DNA of 64,000 bases, taken from the NCBI GenBank assembly GCA_029204225.1, contig MU831919.1, positions 1 to 64,000 of the forward strand, given 5' to 3'. Made by a program: the position numbers and the translations under genes. Below the pieces are notes generated by a model. The model saw only the letters and a program-made list of their open reading frames with translations, was not told the origin of the DNA and made no database searches. Source of the stretch: Diphasiastrum complanatum. Lineage: Eukaryota > Streptophyta > Lycopodiopsida > Lycopodiales > Lycopodiaceae. The stretch's first letter is position 1. Every line of letters begins with the position of its first letter. Below, piece by piece: positions 10,187-23,329 of the stretch.

Positions 10187-11780
10187 TCTCCTTGGATCTG
10201 TTCTTCATATAGTAGATTGCAGTCCTTCGAGAGAAGTCGTCCATGAAGTTTAGGAAATAGAGAGCTCCCCCTGTGGAAGCAGTCTACATCAGGCCACAAA
10301 TGTCGCTGTGTACAAGGCCAAGCATGCCCTTGGATGTATGAATTGAGTCTGAACTGAAGGGACTTCTAGCATGCTTGCTGATAATACAGCTTTCGCGTGG
10401 AGAAGTTGGCTTGCTTATTGAAGGCAGATCTTGTACTAGACTCTGAGTTGACATTTGCTGAATATTGTTGTAGTTAAGATGGCCAAGTATGAAATGCCAC
10501 AACATATCAGTTGATTCAAAAGTGGTTGTGTGAAGAGCTTGACTGTTAGAAGAATAACAATGGCTGAGTTTGTAAAGATAGCTGCTTTTTCTTCCGAAGG
10601 CTAGAACCTTTCGGGATTTGTCAAGAATTGTGCAGCCATTTGTATCGAATTCAACCCTCCGGCCTGAATCGGTGATTCTGCTAACTGAGAGCAGATTCTT
10701 GGTCAAAGTTGGAACGTGGAGAACGTTGGATAGCAACTGACTTCACCTCTTTTGAATTCAACTCTGACTGTTCCTTTCCCTTAGATTGAGTGCGATGAGT
10801 TGTCTCCAAGTTGCACAACTTGTGAGTGGGTGAATGACTTATAGTCTTTGAACCAGTCGCCATAGTGAGTCATATGTTGGGTTGCTCCAGAATCTAGATA
10901 CCATGAATCGATACCCTGTTGTTCTCCGACTTTGGTTATGAAAGCTGCTTCATCTTCCTCTTGTTGCTGATTTGAGTGACTGGTTGTAGCACTATGTGCT
11001 TGTTGTTGGAACTGCTTCTTCTTTTCGTTGTTGTACTTCAAAGTTCGACAGTCTTTGATTTCGTGGCCAGTCCTCTTACAGTATCTGCAGAATAGTTTCT
11101 GCACTGGTTGTAATGATGAAGAACTTGAATTCGATCCTGAATCAAAATTTGGTCCAGACTGCATGTTGCTCTTCTTGTCAGTATAACCTGACTTTGTAGA
11201 TCTCTTGGATCTAAACTTCTGATTTTTTGAATATAGAGCTTGATGATCCAATCTTAAGATGGAGGAGGATGTTGATCTTCTAATCTTCTCTTGTAGAAGC
11301 AGCAATATTACTCTTGATAGAGTGAGGTGCTCCTGGGTAGAAATTGCCATTACCCAATTTTTGTAGGCTTCAGGTAGACTCGATAATAGAGTCATGAATG
11401 CATCGGAATCTTCTATGATTGAGCCAATTGCAGTCATCTGCTCCATAAGATTTTTGAACGTGTTGAGAAGACTTGAAACACTTTCTATGTCAAACATCCT
11501 CAGGGTGAAGAATTTCTTCCTCAAGTGTAACTTAGAAGTAACATCCCTGATATTGTAGAGAGTTGCTAAGATGTCCCATGCATTTTTAGCAGTCTGAACA
11601 GCACATATGCGGCTGATCTGAGTATCCTTGATATTGAGGGTGATCATGGCAAATGCTTTGCCATCTCTCAGTCTCCACTTCGTGATGTTGGCTGCATCAC
11701 CTTCTGGTTTGAGCTTTGTGCCATCAACGATGTCCCACAGTTCTTTGGCTAGTAGTATAACCTTCATCTTGAATTTAAGG
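10187..11780 (-). mobile_element. Ty1/copia fossil, gag, protease, integrase start
   Basis: The minus strand encodes a UBN2-type gag (KELWDIVDGTKLKPEGDAA through SSLPEAYKNWVMAI), a CCHC zinc knuckle (CRYCKRTGHEIKDC), the protease site (YLDSGATQHMTH), pre-integrase (GCTILDKSRKVLAFG) and the first part of integrase (DDFSRRTAIYYMKN). The reading stops at 10187, and the next part of integrase is found at 713 and below. Gag similarity begins abruptly at about 11780 next to a tandem-repeat block, so the 5' end and LTR are gone. Long open stretch but broken; moderately old. Confidence 0.9.
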
Positions 11781-12140
11781 CAGCAAAAAAGCCGAAAAAG
11801 CCGAAAAAGTGCTTTAGACTAAAGGCAGCGAAGAAGGCGAAGGTGCCTTAGACTAAAGGCAGGAAAAACAGAAGTTGCCTTAGATTTAAGACAACGAAAA
11901 TGTCGAAAAAGCCGAAGGTGCCTTAAAATGGTTTTTAAGGCATTCTGACCACTTTGTCGCATTTTTCGTAAAGGGGCAAAAAAGGCAAAAAGGGTGAAGG
12001 TGCCTTTGGAATGGTTTCCAAGGCATTCTAGCCACTTGGCCAGTGTGTCACATTTTTTCGCTAAAGTGCGAAAAAGGCAAAGGTGCCTAAGAAGATGGTT
12101 AAGACAAAAAAGAATTTTAAAAAGGGAAAAATGTGAAGGT
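11780..12140. repeat. Degenerate tandem repeat truncating copia gag
   Basis: Repeated blocks like GAAGGTGCCTTAGACTAAAG plus GCAGCGAAAAAGCCGAAAA recur at roughly 33-60 bp spacing, and the blocks AAGGTGCCTT and TTTTTCG recur through 12080. The array starts precisely where copia gag ends. Confidence 0.65.
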
Positions 12141-13439
12141 CCGAAAACATGTAGTCAGCCTTCGGTTTTCAGGATGCTCATTACTTGAACGATTTGTTTA
12201 AGGCTGGGCATAATAAATCTAACATTTTACACACCTCCAAAATTGTTGCAAAGGTCTAGACACCACAAAGTTTTGCAGGTCTTCTTTTTCATCTGGACCA
12301 CATAAACAACTCAACCCTTCCTCTATTTCTTGATATTTTCAAGAATTTCATTTACCTTCAAACAGGGATCATGTCTCTCACCTAAGGGAATCAACATTGT
12401 GTTAAGGATCAACTTGATCTAGCTCTTATACAACATGTTGGGGAGATCGGTGAAAGAGGAGGTACTGACTACTTGTTGTGATCGAAATAAGCAAACAAAG
12501 ATCTAGCAATTAGTAAGTTGGAAGTTTGTCAGTTCTGAATGAATTGATAATGGCTCTAACCCAACCTAAGGCCAAATTATGGGTTTTCCAAAACAAATCT
12601 TGGATTCATTTTCAATTGTTAGGATTATTCATGAATGCAAATTGTTTGTAACAAAATTAAGGACTATGGCTCTATTACCGTTTATGCACTGGAGTGCTTT
12701 GGTTTGCTATGTATCATACTATGTAGAGTTTTAGAGAAAGCCTATTTGAACGTAATCAGAGTATGTGCAGTACACAATATTTACACAAACATACAATAGA
12801 ATATTATGATGAGAGTAATGGCTGAGACACATGTGACAGACATTCATGATATATAGAATTTGAAGCAACTGCATGAATGTAAGGAACTTAAACAATGTAA
12901 TAGATAAATCATAACCTAGAGAAGTAGTGTCTAAGGTATCACAGACTACCATGCATTGAGTCAATGTAGTCTAATGTTGATCATTCATTCTACCACTTAG
13001 AAGCCTTAAACCATAGAAGACACAATCTACAAATAAGAGTGATGGAGGGCGCATATATCTTCATACAAATGATTGGTACAAAGAATTACATCACAACATA
13101 TTGCTGAATGAATCACTAATGAATAGAACCATCAACTACAACGAAACTACAATAAAAAGCATGAATCTACAACAAGTATCGATTCATGGGACTCTTGGGG
13201 GAGTACCTACGCCTCTTTTGCTAGTTTATATTACAAGAAACTATTAATAGTTTAAATTGGTTCAAACGAGATTCCTGGAGCTTGAATTGAACTCCAGTCA
13301 ATCACAACTTGAAGGTCATAGAATTTTGTTGTACAGACCTTGATAAACTGATTTTTGGATTCACTAGTGGCCTTTACTCAAATGCGATATCAAATTAGCT
13401 AGGTAGAGAGCAACAGTTGCATGTTGAGTGGGACCATGA
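12141..13439. other. AT-rich, no gene recognised
   Basis: Short open frames only (for example 12731-12964 minus, 77 codons, no recognisable motif). No splice-supported coding pattern is seen. Confidence 0.5.
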
Positions 13440-13700
13440 CCTGTATTTTTCTAAGTCGGCATTTGTTTGAGTAGTCAAAGTTGGCATTTTGTTGATTCGA
13501 CATTTCTACATGGTCAAAGTTGGTATTTTTGTCGACCAATGCCATTCGACATTTTTGAGTTGAAATTTGTGCTAACTTGTGTCTTGTGGCATTTTGCTAA
13601 ATTGGGATTTATGCCGACTTGTGCCTTTCAGCATTTTATTGAGTCCGGATTTCTGTGACTAGACATTATGTTGACTTATGCCTTTCGACATTTTCCAGAA
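13440..13700. repeat. Degenerate tandem repeat
   Basis: About five diverged copies of a unit resembling TTGTGCCTTTCGACATTTTG, followed by TGAGTCGGAATTTGTG-like bases, spaced roughly 45-65 bp. Confidence 0.55.
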
Positions 13701-14888
<1,188 letters not shown>

Positions 14889-15063
14889 AGTGATAAAGAA
14901 AGCTATTTTAATGCCTTTTCCATGTCAAAAGGCATATAAGACAAAATAGTACATCCCAATATGATTGTAACTAGACGAGACAGTGTTGTCAACTAAGAAA
15001 TAAAAAATAAACCAAAACTATCATCTATGAAATAGTCCAAGAATATATGGCGCATGTGTGCAC

Positions 15064-15234
<171 letters not shown>

Positions 15235-15264
15235 CAAGCATGGACTTTATGTGATAAAGCCATT

Positions 15265-15430
15265 TGTGTTCACACCCTTACAATTCTCGGAATCCAAATT
15301 CAACGAGATTGACCCAGCAGACTCAGTCAGCAACGATATCTCAACAACGTGCTGGAAAAGTACGGAATGGCCAATTGCAAACCCAGTCTCTTTCCACTTG
15401 ACCCTGGACTAAAGCTTGTGAAGATTAGTA
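15265..15430 (+). mobile_element. Ty1/copia fossil, short RT fragment
   Basis: The plus strand shows ILGIQIQRD and LSQQRYLNNVLEKYGM followed by NCKPSLFPLDPGLKL, the C-terminal part of copia reverse transcriptase. Only about 50 residues remain and the GA tract abuts it upstream. Confidence 0.8.
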
Positions 15431-15539
15431 AAAAATATCTTCCTATCTCGAGTTTTGGGGCCATGACCATGTTATTTCCATTTGTAAACTTTATTGCACA
15501 TAAAGGTATGTGAATTGAGCACATAACCTTCTAGAATAG

Positions 15540-16128
15540 GTCGAGTTTGAGTTAGGTAGATTCAAATTTGATGTCATGCAATGTCATTCAGTATGCATGC
15601 AAGCCACATGCAATCAGTGCATGCAACATGCAAAGTAGTTTTTGTAATCTACACATGTCTAGGCAATTTTGAGAGTTGACATGCAGTACATGCAATGTCC
15701 ATGCATGCAGTTACACATGTCGATCCTTGGTAGTTGAGTTGACTGAGTTAAGTGGACTTTCCATGCAACTCCACTCTATAGGAATTCGAGCCACTTTGAT
15801 GTAGGGAAACCTTGGCATGTTTTGCCATATTGTGAATATTGAGATTTTGGTGTTTTGGACTCATTCTCTCTCTATCCGAGTTTTCATGTGTTGATTTTCT
15901 CTCTCTAACCAAGAGCAGCCTTTTTTCCTCATACTGAACACTTAGAATCATTTCTGACATTCATTCTTCATAGTGAGAAGTTAGTTTTTTCAGTCAGATG
16001 TATGTCATTGTGCTCTTGTCTTAGATTTTTCAAGTAATATGTTCTTTGATCAATCTTGTGCAATCACAACACCTTAGTAAGATCCTGTAAGGTGTGTGGT
16101 GAAGTTCACACATGCTAAAAACTTCACA
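15540..16128 (+). repeat. Probable copia 5' LTR
   Basis: The DNA immediately before the primer-binding site TGGTATCAGAGC (16129-16140) should be the LTR. It ends AACTTCACA. The 5' limit is not clear; the start given is approximate. The stretch contains many GCATGC/ACATGC motifs (about 15580-15720). Confidence 0.55.
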
Positions 16129-18044
16129 TGGTATCAGAGCTTCATGCTTTGAAGAGGTGAGGGTGTATACATTAGAACAACGGTGCCTTTGCTTGCAGGA
16201 ACTCATATTTGGGAGAGGAATCCAAACTCGCTGACAAACAAGCCATCTGTGGATCATAAGTGGATCAAATCAAGCCTGATCTGCTCTAGCTGAGGCATGT
16301 ATGGACAGAGAGCTCAGATGTGTAAAATTAGCCCTCTTTGTTTGAGTGCTACTTCCCAAGGAATGATCCAAATTTGATGTTCTATAGCTTGTTGGATTGG
16401 TATTGAAGAGTAGAATGTGTTATTCAAGTCTCTAGATCAATTTGATTTGTTTTTAGAAGAGTACTCATCTCGTGGGATATGCCAAAGTGAGCACACATCA
16501 GTTCTTTTACCAATTTCTTCAATTTTCATTGTCAATCAAGTAGAATTGGATAGAAGTGAGTTTTGTGAGGTCTTAGACTTCTCATTTCACACAAATTATT
16601 GTTTCTGAGTTGAAAGTAAGTTCCTAGAGAGTTTATCAGTTCTTTGAAACTCGTGGGAGAGATAGACTTCTTACTTGCATGTGCTTCATTTCTATGATTG
16701 AAGCAAGATCCAAATTCAAGATAGATTGATTTTTTATGTTGAGAGTTTGATCTCACATTCTGTTGCTATATTTCATATGTTGGATCAACATTATCAGTGT
16801 TAGATCCTAGGTTGAGATAGCAAGCAACATTTTCAACTCCATCTTTGTCATTGCTTGAATTTCTCATAGAGAAAATGTCTTTGTCTGGTTCACATTTCTT
16901 GGAGTACAGTGAGAGATTAACATCTTCCAATTATGCAATGTGGAAGATTAGAATGGAATCATTTTTGATTCTACAGGGTGTAATGGACATTGTGAGTGGA
17001 TCTGAAGAAGAACCTGCAGCACCTAATGAAGCTGCAGCATTCAACAAAACCAGAATTGCCCTTCATTTTATAAAAATGAATGTAACAAATGAAGTGTTAA
17101 GAGAGATCAGTACATGCACCGCTGTCAAGGAGGCTTGGGACACTCTAAAAACAATATATGAAATTAAGAATACTTCTAGATTGCTTACACTTAGAAACCA
17201 TATCTTTCTAAGTTATCAGAGAGTAGATAAGAGTGCTTCATCATATGTAATGAGAGTAAAGGATCTTCATCAAGAGTTAGCTGGTATTGGAGATGCTCTT
17301 AAGAACACTGAACTTGTTCAAGTAGTCATTAATGGACTTAGAGATGAGTATGGCAATATTGTGTAGACTTATGCTGTCATGGAGGAACTTCCATCCTTGG
17401 AGACACTGCAAGGTGTTCTCATTGCTGAAGAAAGCAAGCAAGAGAACAAGATGTTGAGGATCAACAGGATTTCATTGAAAGACGGTGGAGATGACAAAGC
17501 ACTCTTCATCAGAGACAAGTCAAGAGGCAAGGGCAAAGTTCAACAACACTTCAAGAAGGACAAAGCCAAAGAAGGTGGTGAGGATCAGTCCTCACAAGTT
17601 GCAACATCCAGTGGCAAGAAGAAGCTGTCAAAGATCAAGTGTTTTTTCTATGGCAAGAAAGGCCACTTTGCATCAAACTGTTTCAAGAAGAAGAACCAAT
17701 CTAAGCAAGCTAACCTTACTAATGAGGATGAGTGTGAGGTTGTTGAGAGTGAAAGAGAGGATTCTTTAATGATGTCTAGTCTTTCATCTTTTCCTTTCAA
17801 GAATAAAGAAGTCTGGTGGATAGATAGTGGGGCTAGTTCACATATGTCTAGTTCTAGAAACTCTTTCACAAGTCTCGTGCCATATCTAGGTGCAAAAAGA
17901 TCAATCTATGCTGCTAATGATGTAGAGTGTAAAATTGAAGGAATAGGTAGTAATCCACTGCATGCATCATCATCAAAATCTTCAATGCTTGCAGATAAAC
18001 TTTATATACCTAAACGAACAAAAAATCTCATTAGTATAGGATAG
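16129..18044 (+). mobile_element. Ty1/copia fossil, PBS, gag and protease
   Basis: A primer-binding site complementary to initiator tRNA-Met (TGGTATCAGAGC, 16129-16140) is followed by a leader of about 0.7 kb. Then comes a UBN2-type gag (from about 16875: LTSSNYAMWKIRMESFLILQ, VKEAWDTLKTIYE), a CCHC-like knuckle region (KKGHFASNCFKKK, 17630-17700) and the protease motif WWIDSGASSHMS (about 17815-17850), ending LYIPKRTKNLISIG. Recognisable similarity stops at 18044, so integrase, RT and the 3' LTR are lost. Sister copy at 30980-32940. Few breaks in the remaining part. Confidence 0.88.
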
Positions 18045-20600
18045 TTGTCTAATTGGATCTTCAGTTATCATAGGGGACAAACAAGTCTATTAAGATGAAT
18101 GAATGTTATTTTCTTGCATTTGATGCTAGAAACAAGAGCATGTAACTCAAGGAAGTATCTAGGATACTCAAAGTTGAGTTTTAAATATTCTATATTCTAA
18201 TGATTCTCCTAGAGATTCTAGTTGGATAAATTATCATATCTTAGAATTGGATTCTAAGGATATTTGTATCTAGAAGCTTTTTATAAATCGTTTGCCATAG
18301 TTTGTGGATAATTTCAGACTGTAATTATTATTATTTCTTTAACTCTCATCTCCTAAGTTAGGGAATATTTCACTCAGTGGTTCATGTAAGTTTTTTACAT
18401 GAAGGTGATGTTACTAACTTGTGTTGAGTGTAACCGAGTTGAGAAAATATATCTCTTAGTGTAGTTTTCAAACCAGAGTTTGTACTCCAGAGCAAAGATT
18501 AACGATTGAAAATAGTTTTTTCTATGAGTACTTGTTTGATAAGTAAGTTTAATTAAGGATAATGATTTTCTCGGTAAATATTGAATGTAAAAGAACTGTT
18601 CCTGTAATTCTTTCATGTTCTGAAGAGCTTCTAAGGATAGAAGCAGTCAAGGCATGTGTAGAGTTATCAAGAACAATTCTATGAATAGAGGATCCATGCT
18701 TAGAGACTCTATTCTAGAGGAATCTATGTATAGGAGAGTTAGGACCTTGCATGTCTATGTGCACAAGTGGTTCATGGCCCTACTACACACATTTGTGGTT
18801 GATTCATTGCCAGGGTTTCACTCTAGTTTCATGCTTCATATTCCTTGGCTTGGGGATGAAGCTTCTAGAGTTGATTGGTTGCTTCTACCTGTTTGGGTGG
18901 TTTCTCCATAGTGTGTTTGTCTTTAAGCAGGATCTTGAGGAGCTTCTCTTATAGTAATAACCATCGCATAATATAGCCTGTCGTACAAGGTCAATTAACC
19001 AGGTACAACAAGGGTTGATGATCAACATAAAAGACGAAAGGGTTGGCCAAAAGATAATGTCAAAATTTCATTAGTGCTGTAATAGATGACAGTTACACCT
19101 TCAGCCACCTTACTTTCAAAGCTCCTAGTGAACACACCTCTGATGGAGTCCAGTAAGTCTAAAAGAGTTGGCTCATCTATATAGTATAAAACTATTTTAG
19201 AGAGAATGTGTGTTTTGCCGTAAAAAATGACACTACTATTTGTTTGTAAGCTATTTCGTTATGAAATTTATGTTTATTTCTTTTGTTTGTATGTCTTATG
19301 AATATGTGGTTATTAATGTCCGAAAAGACACAGCCTTAGTGCTATTACTCCGTGTTTTCTGCTTATACAAAAACTAACTGAGAAATATATTGGGTGGCGT
19401 GTCTCTTACTTTGACAAAAAGTCGTCTAATATTGTGGAAAATTCAAACTATCTAAGACACCAATGGCTTTGTCATTGGTGTTTCATATTTGCGTATCTTC
19501 GACATGATCAATAATGAAGGATAGAATAGAGTTCAGAAAAGTGTGAGGTCAGGAGCCTACTGCTTTTTTGTATACAACCTATGTTTTAGTAACTCTCAAT
19601 TGCAGCTTCACAGTCCTTTGATGCACATTTGAAGGTGTTTTACAATATATAGTGTATATAATTTCATTATTTCAATAGAAAACGAAGCAGAAATCTGAAT
19701 CACCCCTAAAAAACGTTGCAGAAAACATCAGAATAATGCCTCTTGTGTTGTAATGGGATACCACACGTAGATGACAAAGTGAAGTGGATCTAGTAGTTAT
19801 TTTACTCCAATTTTGAGGTCCTAGAACGAAAGGTGAAAGCATAGGTTGGGGAGATTGTAGTATGAAACCATAGGCTAAGAAGAGCTTATAGCAAGAAGCA
19901 TTAAGCATAATTTTATAACACTAGTTTCATGCATAAGCATCCACGTGGCAGCAGTTTATTGGTCAACAACAAGAATTCACAACCACCTAATTAGGATAGG
20001 AACAAGTATAAATGTAGAGCTACATAACCTCAATGCTTATACTTTTCCATTTGTAACTAAGTGGATTCGGCTCTACTGAATGCTTCATTTCACATCATGC
20101 TTTTCACAATCGATGAGGTGACGATTTGATTGAAGATAGTAGTACGTTTTGTTTGCCTCCCTAAGTCCAGATTTGAGAAGCAATACACTGATATACTGGA
20201 TCATGTCGCTGCTCGATTGAACGAAAATTACATGCAAGTAATACTGCTAGTCTACGTGCAAGATTTGATTATTTCATCAGCTTCTATTGTAACGTATCCC
20301 GGCCCTATGCTAGAGAGGTCCAGAGATACGCAACTCCAGGAGGATTAATGACTTATTTATCTAGAACTTAGCAGGAGTTTGGCTAGGATTCTCACACAGG
20401 TGTGAGCAAGGAAACTAACGGTGGTGGCAGTGCAAAATATGGTGATCCAGACTCCAAACTAACGTGAGTCGTGGGCAGATCAGAAGGGTTGTTGGTTGAG
20501 TAGTTGGGACTCAGGAGCGATACCCCTAGAAGCCTTTACATGAAGCTTCTGACTGCTACTGATTTCCGTTGTCTTTCTTTGGAGTAGGTTGCAATGATTG
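18045..20600. other. Unassigned DNA between copia fossil and AP2/ERF gene
   Basis: No gene is recognised. The first kilobase may be decayed copia. Around 19990-20100 a TATA-like ATAAATG and T-rich tract could belong to a solo LTR, but no partner copy is seen. Short open frames carry no recognisable motif. Confidence 0.35.
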
Positions 20601-20612
20601 ACTGCGTCACTT

Positions 20613-21815
20613 TCATCGAAATGATGCAGGTAGAGAGATTGATGGAGATGAGATGCAACAGGGAACACGTCCAGATGAACGCGCTTGAATGAGACATAAT
20701 TCATGGACTCCATTCATGGCGTAGAGAGATGCTGACGAGCTACGCTCGAAACTCAACCGCAAAATTTGCTCTTTTATGATGCTAGCTTCCTCGGAGACTT
20801 GTTTCTGTGCATTCTCTTCCAGTTCCACGCCATCTACAAGGCAGAGCTCCGCCGAAGCATTGTGAAGCCCTCTGAGCTCGTCCATGCTGCATGTTGGAAT
20901 TGCCATTTCTTCGCACATTCGGAAAGGGGAATGATATAAGCTGCTTCCACCCATTTTCTCTAGTTCAGTCATTTTCTCGCCCAACTCCAAAGCATTTTGC
21001 ATATACCCTTCATTGATTGCTCCCAATTGGGAAATTTCGGCAAACTGCCCCACTTTTGGCAGAACTTCTTGCTCATCTTTCATTTGCTCATCTTTGCCAA
21101 AATCCATATCCCAGAGCTTAACGATTTGGTTGTTTTCAGAAAATAATATGCTTTCTAATTCATTCTCAGGTAGATAATCAGAACTTTTTCTTGTTTGTTG
21201 TTCCAAAGAGTAAATGTCCCTGCGGGAAAGAGAGTTAAAATGATCTACTGCATTGGAAAATGGTGCGACTCTTGACGTAGATTGAGAGAAGCGCTCATGC
21301 TCGTTATCCGAAAAGTCAGACACAGAAACGTTCTTGTGCTTACTAGAGTTGAAGCCCCGAGATGTTGGATTGCGTGAATTTGTTGATTCAATTGCAGTAG
21401 ACGGTGCTGCATCTAATCCCATGTTTCTGCGATCTAATAGAAGCCGCGCGGTTTTAGAATGCAGTACTGGGCTATCAGAAGAATGGGGAAAGAAATTAGT
21501 CTTTGTGTTTGCCCCTCTCAAGAGGCAAGCCGCTTCATCGTATGCCCGCGCTGCATCCTCTGCAGTGGCGAATGTACCCAGCCAAAGTCTGATATTCTTT
21601 GTAGTATCTTTTATCTCCGCTACCCATCTTCCTGAAGATCTTTGTCTTACTCCGACAAATCTTTTCTTTTTCCTGAAACCTTCGCCTCCAAACTGTGCAG
21701 GCATAAATGTTTTATTAACAAACTCATCCGCCTCCGTCTGGACTGATTGCTGCGACGGAGAGTGTAATCTCATTTTCCTGGCATCCATGTTTGCAGTAAA
21801 GGTATCAAAGTACAC
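20613..21815 (-). CDS. AP2/ERF-domain transcription factor (RAP2.11/ERN-like)
   Basis: An intronless 400-residue frame with one AP2/ERF domain at residues about 52-108. It begins [19 protein letters not shown], continues through [20 protein letters not shown] and ends [12 protein letters not shown]. These residues form the three-stranded sheet and helix that bind GCC-box-like DNA in the nucleus. The [20 protein letters not shown] pattern is closest to RAP2.11/ERN-type ERFs rather than to DREB or WIN1/SHINE types (from memory of family sequences). Basic residues KKKRF at 49-53 just before the domain could serve as a nuclear signal. The remaining 290 residues are acidic and Ser-rich without known domains, consistent with an activation region. 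Starts at 21815 (MYFDTF) or 21788 (MDARKM) are both possible; the first is given. Codon content and long intact frame, flanked only by filler, indicate a real gene. A TATA box lies about 200 bp upstream. Confidence 0.93.
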   Translation of the reverse strand: MYFDTFTANMDARKMRLHSPSQQSVQTEADEFVNKTFMPAQFGGEGFRKKKRFVGVRQRSSGRWVAEIKDTTKNIRLWLGTFATAEDAARAYDEAACLLRGANTKTNFFPHSSDSPVLHSKTARLLLDRRNMGLDAAPSTAIESTNSRNPTSRGFNSSKHKNVSVSDFSDNEHERFSQSTSRVAPFSNAVDHFNSLSRRDIYSLEQQTRKSSDYLPENELESILFSENNQIVKLWDMDFGKDEQMKDEQEVLPKVGQFAEISQLGAINEGYMQNALELGEKMTELEKMGGSSLYHSPFRMCEEMAIPTCSMDELRGLHNASAELCLVDGVELEENAQKQVSEEASIIKEQILRLSFERSSSASLYAMNGVHELCLIQARSSGRVPCCISSPSISLPASFR

Positions 21816-22012
21816 GGGATATTGAACAGATGCCGTTTGGATATTTGACCACTGAGTGAACTAAGAGTTGTAGAGTCCCAATTCAAGTATGTGTCTAGCT
21901 TGATTATTTATGATGAAGGCTTCAGGCTGCTGTAGTGAATAGAGCCCATATAGAATCTGAGCTAAGATCAGAGGAGCTCAGACTTCATTCAAAACAAAGA
22001 CACGTTGCTGCC

Positions 22013-22025
22013 ATATATATAAATA
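22013..22025 (-). promoter_or_regulatory. Probable TATA box of the AP2/ERF gene
   Basis: On the minus strand TATTTATATATAT lies about 200 bp before the first ATG of the AP2/ERF frame, a plausible distance for a TATA box plus 5' UTR of about 170 bases. Confidence 0.5.
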
Positions 22026-22780
22026 CGAGCAGCTTGTTCTAAACCATACTCTGACGATATTGCTGGGCTCCCAAACATTCAATGGTGGGGCGCTGACCCA
22101 TAAACACATATATATAATATAATATATATGTATGTATCCGGTCAATGGTAGACTTGGCGTATCCTCCCAAAAATGATCAGAATAAAAGTATGTTGCAACT
22201 AAATCAATGCATGAATGCAACTAAACAGGACAGAGTACATTCAGCCATTTGTAGTGTCTATTTTGGCATTTCCAGTGTCCATTCTGTCGTCCATACCTAT
22301 CCATTTATCCCTCTGTCTTACACGTTATCTGGGTTGCAATGAAGAGAACATAGTAGTAAGAACGTGATTGACTGCCATTAACGTTCTGACGGGGCCCTTT
22401 CCATAATTAGTTTGTTCTTCTTGCTTGCAAATAAGCACATAGCCAACGTTAGCGCTAACAGACGGCAAGAAGCAGCATGCGGCATTGGACACAAAGCAAT
22501 CCGACGTAGGCACGAGAGACGATGATACATCTCTCCAGTCTCGACTCCCGACCACACCACCCTTGGAAATTGGATCGTGGAGGGTGGGGCTTGAATGCTC
22601 TGAGCTCTCCCTCCCAAACTCGTGAGTTATATAATAGATATTAGACGCTGATGCAAGGCGGACGAGCAAAGCCAAAGCTACATCAGAAAGCAAAATATAA
22701 AAGACACAAATGTATATAGCATGCAAGATAATTAAGGGCCAAATGGGTCATGTGGGTCATGGTTTTCACGAATGTTGTGA
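22026..22780. other. Upstream region of AP2/ERF gene, nothing else recognised
   Basis: Presumed intergenic or promoter DNA. A minus-strand frame at 22325-22726 (133 codons) has no recognisable domain and I do not call it a gene. Confidence 0.4.
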
Positions 22781-22782
22781 CG

Positions 22783-22930
22783 GAGGCGATTACGCCCGGC
22801 ACCGTGCATTGATCCCCACGTGTCCCAGGCGTAATCCGCTCCTGCCCGTTTTTTTTTTTTTAATATTGGTTGCCCGGGCACCATGTGTCCGGGTAACCAG
22901 AATTTATCCCATAAGTTTTCTTATGGGATT
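22783..22930. repeat. Cluster of GC-rich inverted repeats
   Basis: Three short hairpins occur in a row: GATTACGCC with GGCGTAATC, then GGTTGCCCGGGCAC with GTGTCCGGGTAACC, then CCCATAAG with CTTATGGG. A CACGTG core sits in the first loop. It could be a small foldback or MITE remnant. Confidence 0.55.
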
Positions 22931-22984
22931 TCTCAAAGGCCATATATGCCCAATGACTCCCAAAGTCCTACATGTGTGTGCCCG

Positions 22985-23252
22985 GGCGTGTTGGTGCTCG
23001 GTGCCACCGCAGCCGCTGCCCAGTGCCACCCCTGCGCACGGTGCCACCTACGGCTGCTTGGCGCCTACGCTCGGGACTGCCCGGCGCCACCTGCGGCCGC
23101 TGCCCGGCGCCACATGCAATGTGCCTGCAAAAATTTATTTTCAACGAGCACTCTGTGCCGCCGAACCGGGAAAAAATGGCTCGGGCAGCCTACTCCACGT
23201 GTCGCAGTGCCGGGAAAAAATGGTTTGGGCAGCCTACTCCACGTGTCGCAGA
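22985..23252. repeat. GC-rich tandem repeats, including a 44-bp direct duplication
   Basis: About 22985-23125 repeats GTGCCACC and GCTGCCCGGCGCCACC-like words. At 23167 and 23211 a 44-bp unit beginning CGGGAAAAAATGG and containing TCCACGTGTCGCAG is directly duplicated, with two differences near its middle. The GC content is far above that of the flanks. Confidence 0.8.
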
Positions 23253-23329
23253 GGCACTGGAGCGAGCATTACCCCCCCTCCCGTGCCAATAAGCGACTTC
23301 GAAGTAAGACTGATCTGATGCTATCTCTA

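Noticed and set aside
19990-20110. Solo LTR near 20 kb
   Set aside because: Only a TATA-like word and T-rich tract are seen; no matching copy, no terminal repeats or duplication.
21334-21825. 163-codon plus-strand frame across the AP2/ERF gene
   Set aside because: It is the antisense shadow of the conserved AP2 coding region.
22325-22726. 133-codon minus-strand frame upstream of AP2/ERF
   Set aside because: No recognisable domain; composition fits intergenic DNA.
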